In this document: piece by piece, positions 34,639 through 45,768 of the stretch
Layout: each line of letters begins with the position of its first letter
Numbering within the stretch: position 1 is the first letter of the stretch
Notes under the pieces: model-generated
Told to the model about the DNA's origin: nothing
Database searches by the model: none
Seen by the model: only the letters and a program-made list of their open reading frames with translations
NCBI GenBank assembly: GCA_030386875.1
Contig: CM059567.1
Span: 58,574,020-58,638,019, forward strand
Reading direction: 5' to 3'
Source: Morinoia aosen
Lineage: Eukaryota > Arthropoda > Malacostraca > Amphipoda > Talitridae
DNA: 64,000 nucleotides
Made by a program: the position numbers and the translations under genes

Positions 34639-34642
34639 TTAA

Positions 34643-35994
34643 TTCGCGTCCCCTTTCAAAATATGCTCCTTAATCTCAGCATAGGTCTCTTACTTCGTTA
34701 TTGAAACGAAAATGCCAAACAGATTTTTGCATAATACTGAAGGTTAAAGTTTCCTTAGTTTCGAGAACTTTTAAGGTTAGATAATGCTTAGGTCGAGTAA
34801 GTCCCAGAGCTGCCTTCAAGTAGAAGTTCATGAGTTTTTTACCTACTCATCATAAGCCAAATAAAAATTGAAGTGGCCAGACAGATTTTTGTACGATCGT
34901 TAAGCATGTGTACTTAATAAAAATAATAATATGTACCTAATATGATATAACTTCTCCTCTACCACTGTCCTATGGTTGTGTCACTGTCGAATGATTATAA
35001 AGTTATTCCTGAAAATCCAATCAATCTTCGACATTTAAGTCAGTTTTTCAAGAAGTACATAAGTAAGTGTTTTTCCAGCTATAAATGAAGAAACGAAAAA
35101 TTTCGGAGAACTAATTTTTTTCCGTCATGTCTTGAATAAATAATAGTTATTTTTGTACGTTTATGTACTAGATGAAACCACCGGCAATTTTACCGAGATA
35201 TACAGTCTCCCTCTTCTTGTCCTCTCCGTTTATCAAACCAGCTTCCTAAATTTTACCATGATCTGCTAAAAATTTTTGTTTATAATTATTTAGTTTACCT
35301 GACAGATTCTCAAATGACTTTGTACATACAGGTTAGTAAGATTTTTCTTTTGTTTTTACAAATATACCTTGATGATGACCTCAGTAGAAGGTCGAAACGT
35401 CGTTTTTTACTTAGCCTGCTCATACTTTTACTCTAGAGTTGCTCTATTTAAAATTTCCGATGAACTAAAATGTAATTTTAGAAAAGTGGAGAAATTTTTA
35501 AAAACCAGTTATTACGCAAGTAATGATTTAAATGAAACCTCCGCTAATTTAACCACGATGTGCAGTCTCTCTTGGCTGTGTTTTCAGGTGTAGCTGATTT
35601 TTTATTGACCCTATATCATCTCCCGTGACGATATCACACGGATGTTCCTATTTAACACACCAAAACTCTCCTGTGATGCATATTAAGTAACTGTTGTATG
35701 CATTCGTCTGTAAATATTCTTCTAGGTTACATGTAAAACATATACTCGGCCGTAGTTTACGTTGGAAAATGCCAAACGTATTTTTAGCGTACAAACTTAA
35801 GTTCCTGATAGAGGTTGTGTCTGGCAGTATTAATATGATGCACAGTCATTGCTAGTATTTTCCTCTCTTGTGTTGTTTAGTGGAATGATTTTATTTGTGA
35901 GTAAATAATTAAAATAATTCAACTGATGATCCTCTTCTGTATTTTTCTCGCAGGTGTGTTTCGTGTGTCCTGGGTATGCTAGTACAATGCTGTG
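34643..35994. other. Intergenic, no gene recognised
   Basis: A ~50-bp direct repeat pair (ATGAAACCACCGGCAATTTT at 35173, ATGAAACCTCCGCTAATTTA at ~35530) is the only structure found. Confidence 0.45.
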
Positions 35995-36530
35995 AATATA
36001 TTAGCACATTGTGCTAAATATACTAGAACGATTGCCCTAATTATACTAGTACAATTACACAAAGTATCTAAGTGTGGTGTCTTAAATATACTGGTTAATT
36101 GTTCTTAATATACTAGTACATTATATTTAATGTACTAGTACATTGTTCTTGATATACTATTATATCGTTCTTAATGAACAAGTATTATTTTTCTTGATAT
36201 ACGAGTACATTGTTCTTAATATACTAGTACATTGTTCTTAATATGTTGCTACATTTTTCTTGATAAACGAGTATATCTTTCTTAATATACTTGTAACTAT
36301 TCTTAATATACTAGTACATTATTCTTAATGTACTAGTACATTATTCTTAATGTGCTAGTACATTATTCTCAATATATTAGTACTTTATTCCTAGGATACT
36401 AGTACATTATTCTTAATATACTAGTACATTATTCTCAGTATACTAGTACATCATTTGCAATATACTAGTACATTATTCTTAGTATGCTAGTACATTATTT
36501 TTAACAAACAAGTACAGAGTGAATTTCGCT
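35995..36530. repeat. Minisatellite, 22-bp unit, ~24 copies
   Basis: AATATACTAGTACATTATTC plus TT. It is more diverged than the other 22-bp arrays at 49457 and 55790. Confidence 0.9.
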
Positions 36531-36556
36531 TCTCAAGTATACTGAGCGTGAGTTCA

Positions 36557-36674
36557 TACCCCATGCAGTGTGACTTTTTCGCCGGAGCATGCATGTTTTT
36601 CGCCGCCTGAGTGATTTAATTACTTAAGCGGCGGAAAACATGCATAAAGGCTGCGAAAAAGTATGACTAGGCAT
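36557..36674. mobile_element. Hairpin MITE-like element, copy 5 (diverged)
   Basis: CATGCAGTGTGACTTTTTCG...GCGAAAAAGTATGACTAGGC, with the central CGCCGCCTGAGTGATTTAAT hairpin. Its outer ends are more decayed than those of copies 2 and 3. Confidence 0.82.
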
Positions 36675-36854
36675 ACGCCAAAATGTTTACGCGAATGTAC
36701 TCAAATCATGTGTGTGTATGAATGTTATTGTGCGTGGGGTGCGTATGTGTGCACTCGTTCTTGCGCATGTGTATGCATTCGATCGTGTCTATGGGTGTGT
36801 ACATGTGTGAACGCGTTGACTTACGAATGTGTACATGCTTGAATCATTTTTGTG

Positions 36855-37140
36855 CGATGATAACCTTTATCATCAATTGAAACATTAATTTTACCATTCG
36901 TGGATTTGTGCGATGATAACCTTTGTGCGATGATAACCTTTATCATCAATTGAAACATTAATTTTACCATTCGTGTCTTTGTGCGATGATAACCTTTGTG
37001 CGATGATAACCTTTATCATCAATTGAAACACTAATTTTACCATTCGTGTATTTGTGCGATGATAACCTTTGTGCGATGATAACCTTTATCATCAATTGAA
37101 ACATTAATTTTACCATTCGTGTCTTTGAAAACTACTGAAG
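36855..37140. repeat. Minisatellite, ~72-bp unit, 4 copies
   Basis: TTTATCATCAATTGAAACAT then TAATTTTACCATTCGTG recurs at about 36868, 36940, 37014 and 37086. Each unit also has an internal doubling of TTTGTGCGATGATAACC. Confidence 0.9.
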
Positions 37141-37384
37141 TGAAACGCGTGTAAGTTTCAGAGTATATATTTTTATTTACTACATCAGACGTGTTACTGC
37201 GTTCGATTGTGAGATGAAATTCTTGTGGCTAGTAAAATTTATCATCTCACACATCATATTTCTAAAAGTATCCATTGATGTTTTAATATTGAAATGTTGA
37301 AACGCTCAAATTTACCGTTCTGCATTTTGTTTTTCCCCTTGTCAGTTGGTGAGCTCGTATTCTTCAGTACAATTTATTTTTATA

Positions 37385-37680
37385 TTTTACTCTGCGTTTT
37401 TGTGTCCTTGTGAAGGTTGAAAAATTTTATTTTTAACTCTAAATGAACAATTTATTTTTATATTTTACTCTACGTTTTCATATCCTCGTGAAGGTTGAAA
37501 AATTTTATTTTTAACTCTATATGAACAATTTATTTTTATATTTTACTCTACGTTTTCATACCCTCGTGAAGGTTGAAAAATTTTATTTTTAACTCTAAAT
37601 GAACAATTTATTTTTATATTTTACTCTACGTTTTCATACCCTCGTGAAGGTTGAAAAATTTTATTTTTAACTCTAAATGA
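37385..37680. repeat. Minisatellite, 79-bp unit, ~4 copies
   Basis: AAATGAACAATTTATTTTTA, CTCTACGTTTTCATA and GAAGGTTGAAAAATTTTATT blocks recur every 79 bp. Confidence 0.9.
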
Positions 37681-37872
37681 AGAAATAAGAAATTTGAAAG
37701 CACTGCTGCATTTCTCATCAATATTTGCTGCCACGCTGAAATGATAATAATTGTTTTTCACGCCACACGCAGAATGGAGTTTTGAATAGTTTTACTGTGA
37801 TTTGCGGTCATGGCTAACTTGTGTTTTAAAGCGCAAGGTCGTTCAGATAAATCAGTACCACTTGGTCATAGG

Positions 37873-38395
37873 TTCTCATAGATTCATAGGTTCTTGGAAA
37901 CAAATTATACCAACTCTGGTCCCTCAAAAAGTTAGCAACATCGAAGTGCATCATTTAATTAGTTTCATAGGTTCTTGGAAACAAATTATTCCAATTCTGG
38001 TCCCTCAAAAAGTTAGCAACATCGAAGTGCATCATTTAATTAGTTTCATAGGTTCTTGGAAACAAACTATTCCAATTCTGGTCCCTCAAAAAGTTGGCAA
38101 CATCGAAGTGCATCATTTAATTAGTTTCATAGGTTCTTGGAAACAAATTATTCCAATTCTGGTCCCTCAAAAAGTTGGCAACATCGAAGTGCATCATTTA
38201 ATTAGTTTCATAGGTTCTTGGAAACAAATTATTCCAATTCTGGTCCCTCAAAAAGTTGGCAACATCGAAGTGCATCATTTAATTAGTTTCATAGGTTCTT
38301 GGAAACAAATTATTCCAATTCTGGTCCCTCAAAAAGTTGGCAACATCGAAGTGCATCATTTAATTAGTTTCATAGGGTCTTGGAAACAAATTATT
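37873..38395. repeat. Minisatellite, 81-bp unit, ~6.5 copies
   Basis: TTCATAGGTTCTTGGAAACA, ATTCCAATTCTGGTCCCTCA and TGCATCATTTAATTAG blocks. 81 bp is 27 codons, so a 213-codon frame stays open (37802-38443, repeat FIGSWKQIIPILVPQKVGNI). No start context, splice signals or family support it as a gene. Confidence 0.93.
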
Positions 38396-38600
38396 CCACT
38401 TCAGCTTCCTGCGATAGAACTCGAGTGCTGCAAGAGAGCGTGAGGCGACGGTGAGGCGACGCAGCCCAGCAACGACGTCTAGTGGCCACAATGCGGGAGG
38501 TTTCATCAATGACGTCTTTGAAGCTGGGAGACCTTGCGGAATCAAGGACAGCACACTGCATATTTGCTTCTTCCTCAAACATCACTAGTACAAAATTAAG
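38396..38600 (-). other. Short GC-richer, possibly coding segment
   Basis: A 64-residue minus-strand frame (MMFEEEANMQCAVLDSARSP then SFKDVIDETSRIVATRRR) is less AT-rich than its surroundings and could be an exon relic. I recognise no family and no flanking splice pair can be fixed. Confidence 0.2.
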
Positions 38601-38971
38601 GACTTAAATAAATCTAAAACTGAATAACAAATTCCATAGAAAGTTTAAATGTTGAATTTTGAGTTATCAGCGAATAAAAGGATGCAATCATATGTGGAAC
38701 AATTGGAAATCTTCAGCGCTTACCCGTGCATAATTCACACGCTTTATACGCACTTGTTATCGCATCCTTTTTTAATCTTACGCACCAAGGTCGGCAGCTG
38801 CTAAAAGCGGATTTGATTTCGTTTGGTTGAGAAATGTAAAGAAAATCCTGTTCCGCAACAAAGCTCTCGATTGCCATAAGCTTTTGCTTACTAGTTTAAG
38901 CATCTTCATGGGCACAATTTTAATTTTTTCTGAAATACAGGAACATTGGCAACATATATTTTTGTTTCAGC

Positions 38972-39081
38972 ACTCGTATGACACTATTAAGTTAATACGA
39001 GTATACGAGTTAATAATATAATAATAAGTAATAATACGAGTTAATACGGGCTCCCGTATTAACTTACTAGTGTCATACGAG
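38972..39081. repeat. Inverted repeat with ~30-bp arms
   Basis: ACTCGTATGACACTATTAAG...AATACGA at 38972-39001 pairs with CCCGTATTAACTTACTAGTG...ACGAGT at 39050-39081. The AT-rich loop contains tandem ATACGAGTTAATA. Confidence 0.8.
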
Positions 39082-39839
39082 TTCATCGTTAGCCTCTGTA
39101 CCCTGAAGTGAGTGCATATAGAACATAAATCATAAGACTGTTTTAAACCATAATGACACTATCATGGTCATCTCCTCATTTGTTCAGAACATTTCCGCTC
39201 TCTGACCAACAAGAAATACCCTCGATTGTCAAAAACATAACATTTATGCAGTTAGGAAAATTAAAATTTGTCATTGTTCTGTAACCGTTTCTTCTCATCT
39301 AGTGAATTTTCTCTTCAGCAGTTACTCATTAAAATTAACATAAACTTTAAATGAATATTGAGTGATAATTATAAGGTGTGTAAAATTTAAAGACCTCACA
39401 TTGCAAGTGCCAATCTTTCCGGACAAAAAAATATGAAAAATTTCACTGATGAAAGAAAGTTTATGGAATATTAGAACGGCGCCTGTGACATAAAAAGACG
39501 TTAAAATCATTGGTAGGTCTAGATCTCAAATACAGACTACAATTTGAGAAGCAATCATTTCTATGCTCATAATGAAGGAAAAGCACTTGATCCTCTTTAA
39601 CATAGAACCAAACTCTAGCAGTGTGTTCTATTACAAGCATCGCGGTTAGAAGGGAGTGGATCGCTTATAAAGAACCATGAGTAATTTACCAGTACCGCTT
39701 ACAATTCCTTCAAATAACTGGAGCCACTTCTGGACTATGACCACCAAAATTTAAAAACATGAGCAAAACTAACTGTCACATGCAGCAACAAACGCTGCAA
39801 TACTGTTGACTGGTATATTTTAACGGCGGCTCATACTTT
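39082..39839. other. Intergenic, no gene recognised
   Basis: Unique AT-rich DNA up to the 3' end of the retrotransposon. Confidence 0.45.
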
Positions 39840-40229
39840 AAACAATTTAAACAATTTATTTACCACAGGTGATACAGAGATAAAATGTTTCTTAAGTCTA
39901 GTACAATGGTCAAATTTGAGTATAGCTACCTGTGGGCCCGAATAAGTTCAGTGACTTCTAGGGCATCCTACCATCAAGGTTAGTCTTAGGAGTACAATAA
40001 TGTTTAACCTAATTCACTTAAACTAGAGACGCATTAGACTGATCAATGAGATAATTAACTCGAAATTAGACACTTCATTTCACAATATAGTTCATATGGA
40101 CTTGATTTAACAGTATAGTCGACAAACGATTCATGAACAGACTGAAGATCGGCGAAATTAACCACGGCGAATTACATTATTAGGACCAGTTATGTAGGTG
40201 ACAAGGTTTGACTCTGTGATCTTACACGA

Positions 40230-41888
40230 CTAGTAATCTGATAGGAAGTGAGACTCAAGATTATTTTTGAATACCTTATAAGAATTACTTTCACGGATCT
40301 CCGCAGGTATTGAGTTCCAAGTTTTAGTTCCAACGAAGAGGATACTGTGTTGTGACCGAGCCTTTGAGTAATAAGGAAGCATGAATTTACTTCTATTTCG
40401 GGTTAAATGGTCGTGATGACCAGTTTGCGCAGTTAATAGTTGTTTTAGGCTATTGTCGCCATCATTTGTTAATGTTTTGTAAATGAAATTGCAAATGGAG
40501 ATTTTGTAGAGATCCGAGAGCTTAAGTATTCGTAAATTTTTGAATGAGTCATTTGTGTGAGCATTATATTCTAGATTCTTTACCGCTCTTATGGCTCTTT
40601 TTTGCAGGGTAAAAATTTTGTTGGTTTTATTTTTATCAGTTCCGTACCATGCTTCTATTCCGTATTGCAAGTATGGTGAAATGAGCGTTCGGTAGAGCAT
40701 TTGTAAGGCTGTTTCAGGCAGGAAATTTTTAACTTTATTTAGGATTCCGATAGATTTTGATAATTTAGAACTAATATGAGCGATGTGCTCTTTAAAGGTT
40801 AGATGTTTGTCTATTATGATGCCCAGGAATTTACTTGAGTGGGTTTCTTCGATTTCACCTTCGCCAATTTGAATGCGTGGGAGAGATATATTTTTCTTGT
40901 ATGAGAATGTAATATATTTTGTTTTATCGATATTAAGGCTTATTTTATTAGCTTTAAGCCACAATGAAACCTTATGAAGTTCATTATTTATACGCTCCGC
41001 CATCTTAGCGGGATTTTGGTCTGGAAGGACCGCAGAAAGGGTACTGTCATCGGCAAAGAGTATGAATTTGAAGAATGATGTAGATTTAATGATATCATTG
41101 ATAAAAATTAGAAATAGGAGAGGCCCAAGGACAGATCCTTGTGGAACTCCATGGCTAATTGTCTGTGGGTCTGATTCTGCGTCGTCAATGACAACGTATT
41201 GTTTCCGATTTGCTAAGTATGATCTGAACCAATCATGGGCAGCCCCTCGAATGCCATAACAGTGTAGTTTCGAGAGTAATACGTTATGGTCCACACAATC
41301 GAATGCTTTTCGAAAGTCAAGAAATACGGAGAAAACAAGCTTTCCTTCATCTATATTAGAATAAAGGTATTGCAAATGATTTAATACCGCTTGTGTCGTA
41401 GATTTCTTAGAACGAAAACCGTATTGTTTGTCGTAGAGGAAAGATTTTTGTTCAAAATACGAATACACTTTTTTATACACAATTTTCTCGAATATTTTGC
41501 TAATAATTGGTAGTACAGAGATAGGTCTATAATTGTTAATGCAGTTTTTATCACCATTTTTAAAAATAGGGGTGACTCTCGCAACTTTGAAAGAGTTGGG
41601 GAAGATACCTTGAGAAAGGGATTGGTTGATAATATAAGATATGCACGGTGCTATTATATCAGCTATAGCCTTAAGAACTTTAGCCGAAAAATTTTTCAAT
41701 CCACTTGATTTATTTTTCAAGTTGTTTATGCACGTAATTACATCGGAGGGATTAGTTGGCGTGAAAAAGAAAGAGTTAGGTTCACGGACATGGTCCATGT
41801 ATTGCAAGTGGTCTCTGGGTTCACTGAAGACACTATCGGCTATATTTTTTCCTATGTTTACAAAAAAAGTTGTTAAACACAGTTGCAA
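40230..41888 (-). CDS. Reverse transcriptase of the non-LTR element
   Basis: An uninterrupted 552-codon frame. RT palm and fingers motifs in order: VTPIFKNGDK (105-114) and NYRPISVLP (119-127), YGFRSKKST (156-164), catalytic block A FLDFRKAFD (189-197), block B HGVPQGSVLGPLLF (246-259), catalytic block C FADD (278-281), then the thumb and a C-terminal region (FLGIIIDKHLTFKEHI, TWNSIPAEIRES). All key aspartates are present, so the RT half looks functional. In the intact element it would be the downstream part of one polyprotein with the endonuclease. The first ~8 codons before FFVNIGKNIADS overlap the endonuclease frame, and the annotated Met is probably not a real start. Confidence 0.93.
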   Translation of the reverse strand: MQLCLTTFFVNIGKNIADSVFSEPRDHLQYMDHVREPNSFFFTPTNPSDVITCINNLKNKSSGLKNFSAKVLKAIADIIAPCISYIINQSLSQGIFPNSFKVARVTPIFKNGDKNCINNYRPISVLPIISKIFEKIVYKKVYSYFEQKSFLYDKQYGFRSKKSTTQAVLNHLQYLYSNIDEGKLVFSVFLDFRKAFDCVDHNVLLSKLHCYGIRGAAHDWFRSYLANRKQYVVIDDAESDPQTISHGVPQGSVLGPLLFLIFINDIIKSTSFFKFILFADDSTLSAVLPDQNPAKMAERINNELHKVSLWLKANKISLNIDKTKYITFSYKKNISLPRIQIGEGEIEETHSSKFLGIIIDKHLTFKEHIAHISSKLSKSIGILNKVKNFLPETALQMLYRTLISPYLQYGIEAWYGTDKNKTNKIFTLQKRAIRAVKNLEYNAHTNDSFKNLRILKLSDLYKISICNFIYKTLTNDGDNSLKQLLTAQTGHHDHLTRNRSKFMLPYYSKARSQHSILFVGTKTWNSIPAEIRESNSYKVFKNNLESHFLSDY

Positions 41889-43233
41889 TATCTTTTTTCT
41901 CGTGGTATTTTACATTTTCGTGAACGACGGACTCAATTGTTTTCGTAGTATTATTATTCGGTTTATAGCATGAATTAAGCAGGCGCCAAGTTTTTTTAAT
42001 ATCAGTTTTGTATTCAGTAAATTTGCGCGTGAAGTAGTCTCGTTTTGAGGTTCGTATTTGATTTGTCACATGATTCCTGAATCGGTTATACGTTACTTTA
42101 GATATTCGCCCTTCGTATAGTAAGGCTAGGTACGCTTGACGTTTCTTTATATTGATCACGATATCTTCAGTAATCCAGGGCTTATGTCTATTTTTCGGCG
42201 TAATTGTGCGGGTGATTATTGGGCAACACTGGTTATATGCGGTCGTTATAATTTCAGTTAAATTTAGTATTGCTTCATCAATGTTTATCGCATTATTGTC
42301 CCGTTCATAGATGTCTAATGATGGCATTAATTCTTCTAGAACAGTTCGCATTGTTCCCAAGTTGTATTCGTTTACACAACGAAATGAATAAGTATCAGCC
42401 TGTGGGCTGGGACAAGGATTATAGACATTTTTCTTGATGAGAAACACCGGGAAATGGTCAGATAAGTCAGAAGTTATTATTCCGGTAAGAAAATCAGTCG
42501 GATCTAACATAAAAATATTATCGAGTAACGTAGCCGATTCAGAAGCAACACGCGTAGGTTTCGTGATGATTGGAAGGAAGGAGCTAGACTGAAAAACATT
42601 TATGAAGTTTGAGGTTTGCTCACAGCTATCATATTGTAGAAGATCGTAGTTGAAATTCCCGCAGATTATTATGTCATTATATAGAGACTTGTTGAACTGA
42701 GATATTATGCTTTGAAGCTCGTTCAGGAAAGAGACGTTACAAGCTGTTGGGGGCTTATATACTGTCCCAAGCACAATCCGTTTATCATTTTTCGTTAGTT
42801 CTATAAATAAAGTCTCAATATGTTCACGATTCATAGTTGCACTTAAAATGACTTTCGAAGATATATGTTTAGATATGTACGTACTGATGCCACCACCACG
42901 TTTGTTACTACGGAGTGAATGATGGCTATAATAGTTTTGAATTTGAATCAGGTCTTTAGATGAGTCGTCTAGCCAACTTTCGGTGAAACTGAGAACATCA
43001 AAATTGCTGTTCAGCTCAGTGATAGTACAAGATATTTCATCTATTTTCGGGTAAATGGATCTACAGTTCCAACATAATAGAGAAAAATCGTTACAGGTCT
43101 TCCTCATCGATTCATTGAATTTTTTAATATTTAGGTATTTACAGTTTCCAGTTTCATTTAGGTTTGGGTGCAGTCTATTCAAATGATTGAGATCTGGATC
43201 AATATTGTCGAATACGTCAACATGGTCAGTCAT
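41833..43233 (-). pseudogene. APE-type endonuclease ORF of the non-LTR element, frameshifted and with a catalytic substitution
   Basis: 466 codons. The exonuclease/endonuclease fold is seen as SLLCWNCRSI (51-60), FTESW (83-87, catalytic Glu85), GGGISTYIS (113-121), GTVYKPP (156-162), CGNFN (191-195) and SDLSDHFPVF (255-264, catalytic Asp259/His260). The normally invariant GDFN reads GNFN (N193, codon 42655-42657), consistent with loss of nicking activity by one G-to-A change. The frame ends prematurely (KHRKKYSR) after a run of seven T (plus-strand A7, 41862-41868). A shift of one base there continues as FFVNIGKNIADS in the RT frame. Both lesions indicate a dead copy, unless the homopolymer is an assembly error. 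Confidence 0.88.
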
Positions 43234-45437
43234 TAGAATTAAGAGACAGTAAGTAAAATGTGACGTAAAAATAAAAATGATAAAAACTACAGGATCAAGG
43301 TAAAAATAAGGACATTCCTACTTATAATTAAATTAAAAAAAAAGAGAAACTAAAAACACACAGAGATTATTAGTCTAAATTGTCTGAAACCTAGTATGAT
43401 TTCATAAGGAGAGCGCAAATTCAGTCCATGAGCAGGAACATTAGGGATCATAAATGGCAAATAATGTAGTTACAAGGCTGTCGTACCAGGAGTACTTGAA
43501 TTAGAATAATATATGTTGCACTTTATCAGCAGTATAAGCTTAGTCATTTAGAAGTGTGAAGCATACAGAAATAGAAATCTTATCTTTGTTGTTTCATTAA
43601 CAGCCTGCATTTCGATAAGGCAAAGAATCATGAGCATCTGCATCTGCAGCCTTTATCTCACGGTCAGTGCACGCACCCCGCGTCCATGTGCATCAAGGTC
43701 GGTGGGCACGAGCGGGCACCCGCGTGCAGTCTCAGGTCTTCCATTGGCTGTTCACGTTGTGGGTGCCTCACTTCTCGACCAACGGCTGCAGTTTCTAACA
43801 TTCCACTCCACCACAATGGCTGTCCCACTGTTATGGGGTGGAATTCTTGAAAATGTGATGGGGTGGGATGTTAGGATTCATTCAAAATGTGTGATGGAGG
43901 AAATGTTAGGGTTCCTCTGTTGAAATGTCTGCCCAGTTTTTTTTTCTCGGTTAAAATTCTGAAGTCTGAACTTTTTCAAATGAATTTCAAGCATCTCTTA
44001 GTCTGTTACGAGTATCTCTAATTTATTTCTTGCAATATTTTTAGATAATTCCCAATTGGAATGGATCTATTTTCATACAGACGTACACATACTCTATTTT
44101 GTTGAGTCATTTGCTGATGCTATCTCATCATTTTTATTAGTAATTGCCTTGTTTTCACTATTTTATTTCCAAACCCATTTTCCCAGAAAAAATATTTCAT
44201 TGAGAGTTCTTGAATTTTGATAACGCACATAAATGAAAATAGTTAGATTAAATTCCGTTTCGATGAAATAAAAATATTGTTTCATGAACGAGCGTCAGCA
44301 TTTAGATAGATAGGGCAAAGTGCAATACATCGGCGCCGGCAGCGTGCATCTCACGGACTTCGCTCCCTCTGTCTATGTATGGCCAGGTCGTCACCATTGA
44401 CGAGATACGGTATAGAATTTTCCATTGGGACTTCATGCCGCTAAGTTATTTGTTTTGTAATGCATTTTCCGGTATTGAAGTACTTTCTATTAAAATACTA
44501 AAAAATTTCGCCACGCTCTTCGTGCCTGCACACCTTTGATAGGATGTAGAAAATAAGATAGGTATTTGGTTCGTCATCAACCGCGCAGGACTTCAATATT
44601 TGCTTTTCACTATGGAATATTATTCAGGTGGGGTTCAAAATATTATTCAGGTTACCAATCTGAATTAAGTATGTTTTGTTAAGGAATCAATTGGATTAAA
44701 CTATGGCCCACAAGTTTGTCATACAAGGCTCAAATTTTTCTGTTATTCCTGAATTTTCCCGACATTTGTCATTCAGGACTCTGACATTATTATTATTTGT
44801 AACCATTGGCGATCCCATGAATAACCGTTTCCATGTTGGACTCAAATATTTACAATTCAAGATTCAACATTTCTTTCGTATAGCCACAACATACACCAAA
44901 CATGACACAACATTCTCTTCCAGGAACTCAGCATGCATTCACCAACCAGCTCTCGGTGTGTTCTCAACATTCATCCTGCGCACACACGTCCAAAAAATGT
45001 CTACCGCTTATAGTCCTGAAAGCAGGAAATAGTGAATCTTGAATCATGTTTCTAATTTAGCTTTACTTAAATATTTTTGTAATAGAATATTTTTGCAAGA
45101 ATGTGTGATTTGATTCCAATTTGACGAGCACATTTGTGACCGTGTGGAATGAATGATTTGCTATTTTGGAAATTATGTATTGTACCTTATTTATTCATCC
45201 GCCGTCCAAGAGTACGCGCATGTGAGCGAAAAGAGTTGCACACTTTATCCAATTATGAATAAAAATTTTTTCTCTTCTAGCATATTTGAAACTAAAATTT
45301 TACCACTTTCTCTCAGAAAATATTTTTTATCTCAACAAGTCATGAGTTGATGATAGAGAGGGAACCAAACATGTAGCCGCATTTAAGCCGTGCTTTCAGT
45401 GAACAAACGACACGAGTTTATAATTTTTTCATTGAAT
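43234..45437. other. Intergenic between the retrotransposon and P450-B
   Basis: Possible 5' untranslated part of the element to ~43560 (A-rich, no ORF1). 43640-43800 is a small GC-rich patch with an unassignable 97-codon frame. The remainder is AT-rich and unique. Confidence 0.4.
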
Positions 45438-45438
45438 A

Positions 45439-45475
45439 TATAAAAAGCTAGTAATAAAGAGCGGCACGTGTCACA
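45439..45475 (+). promoter_or_regulatory. Candidate core promoter of P450-B (TATA box, E-box)
   Basis: TATAAAA at 45439-45445, then CACGTG at 45465-45470 and a TCACAA initiator-like site at ~45471, 29 bp before the ATG at 45500. The ~32-bp spacing from TATA to initiator fits a focused arthropod promoter. CACGTG is a general bHLH site; regulation by it is only a guess. Confidence 0.6.
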
Positions 45476-45499
45476 ACGTTACAAAGGTGATTTGAAACC

Positions 45500-45768
45500 A
45501 TGTTACACATAATCAGGAAATGGATTGTGATAGTGCTGTTGGTGACAGCATCTGTGTACGGTGTCCGATCTCAGTTAAGTCTGAGCCTTTTAGCTCATTA
45601 TGAAGTCTCTGCTCTGACCATCACGCTGAGTGTGGTGGTGACCTGCCTGGTGGTGATGCTGGTCTACCAACCTCCCCGTAAAGGCCTCCCTCCTGGCCCC
45701 GTAGGGCTACCTTTGGTGGGGAACCTCTTCGATCTCCTCTATGAAAACTCTACGGAATATTTCTTGAG
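45500..45768 (+). CDS. P450-B exon 1 (extended N-terminus)
   Basis: Encodes [20 protein letters not shown], a polar stretch, a second hydrophobic helix [19 protein letters not shown] and then [20 protein letters not shown]. Donor TTGAG|GTAATT. The second helix is in the position of the normal P450 anchor. Confidence 0.92.

Larger units (their letters stand above)
39840..43233 (-). mobile_element. Non-LTR retrotransposon, APE-endonuclease/RT type, nearly complete
   Basis: Order along the minus strand: endonuclease (43233-41833), reverse transcriptase (41888-40230), ~390-bp 3' untranslated region, short tandem 3' tail at 39840. Microsatellite-like tails rather than poly(A), and the C-terminal TWNSIPAEIR block, suggest the CR1/L2-like part of the Jockey superfamily (inference). 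No upstream ORF1 is found, so the 5' side may be truncated or may extend into unrecognised sequence up to ~43560. Three other fragments (1330, 15491, 55436) come from the same family. Confidence 0.92.

Noticed and set aside
41641-41973. Plus-strand frames inside the retrotransposon
   Set aside because: Shadows of the minus-strand endonuclease and reverse-transcriptase frames.
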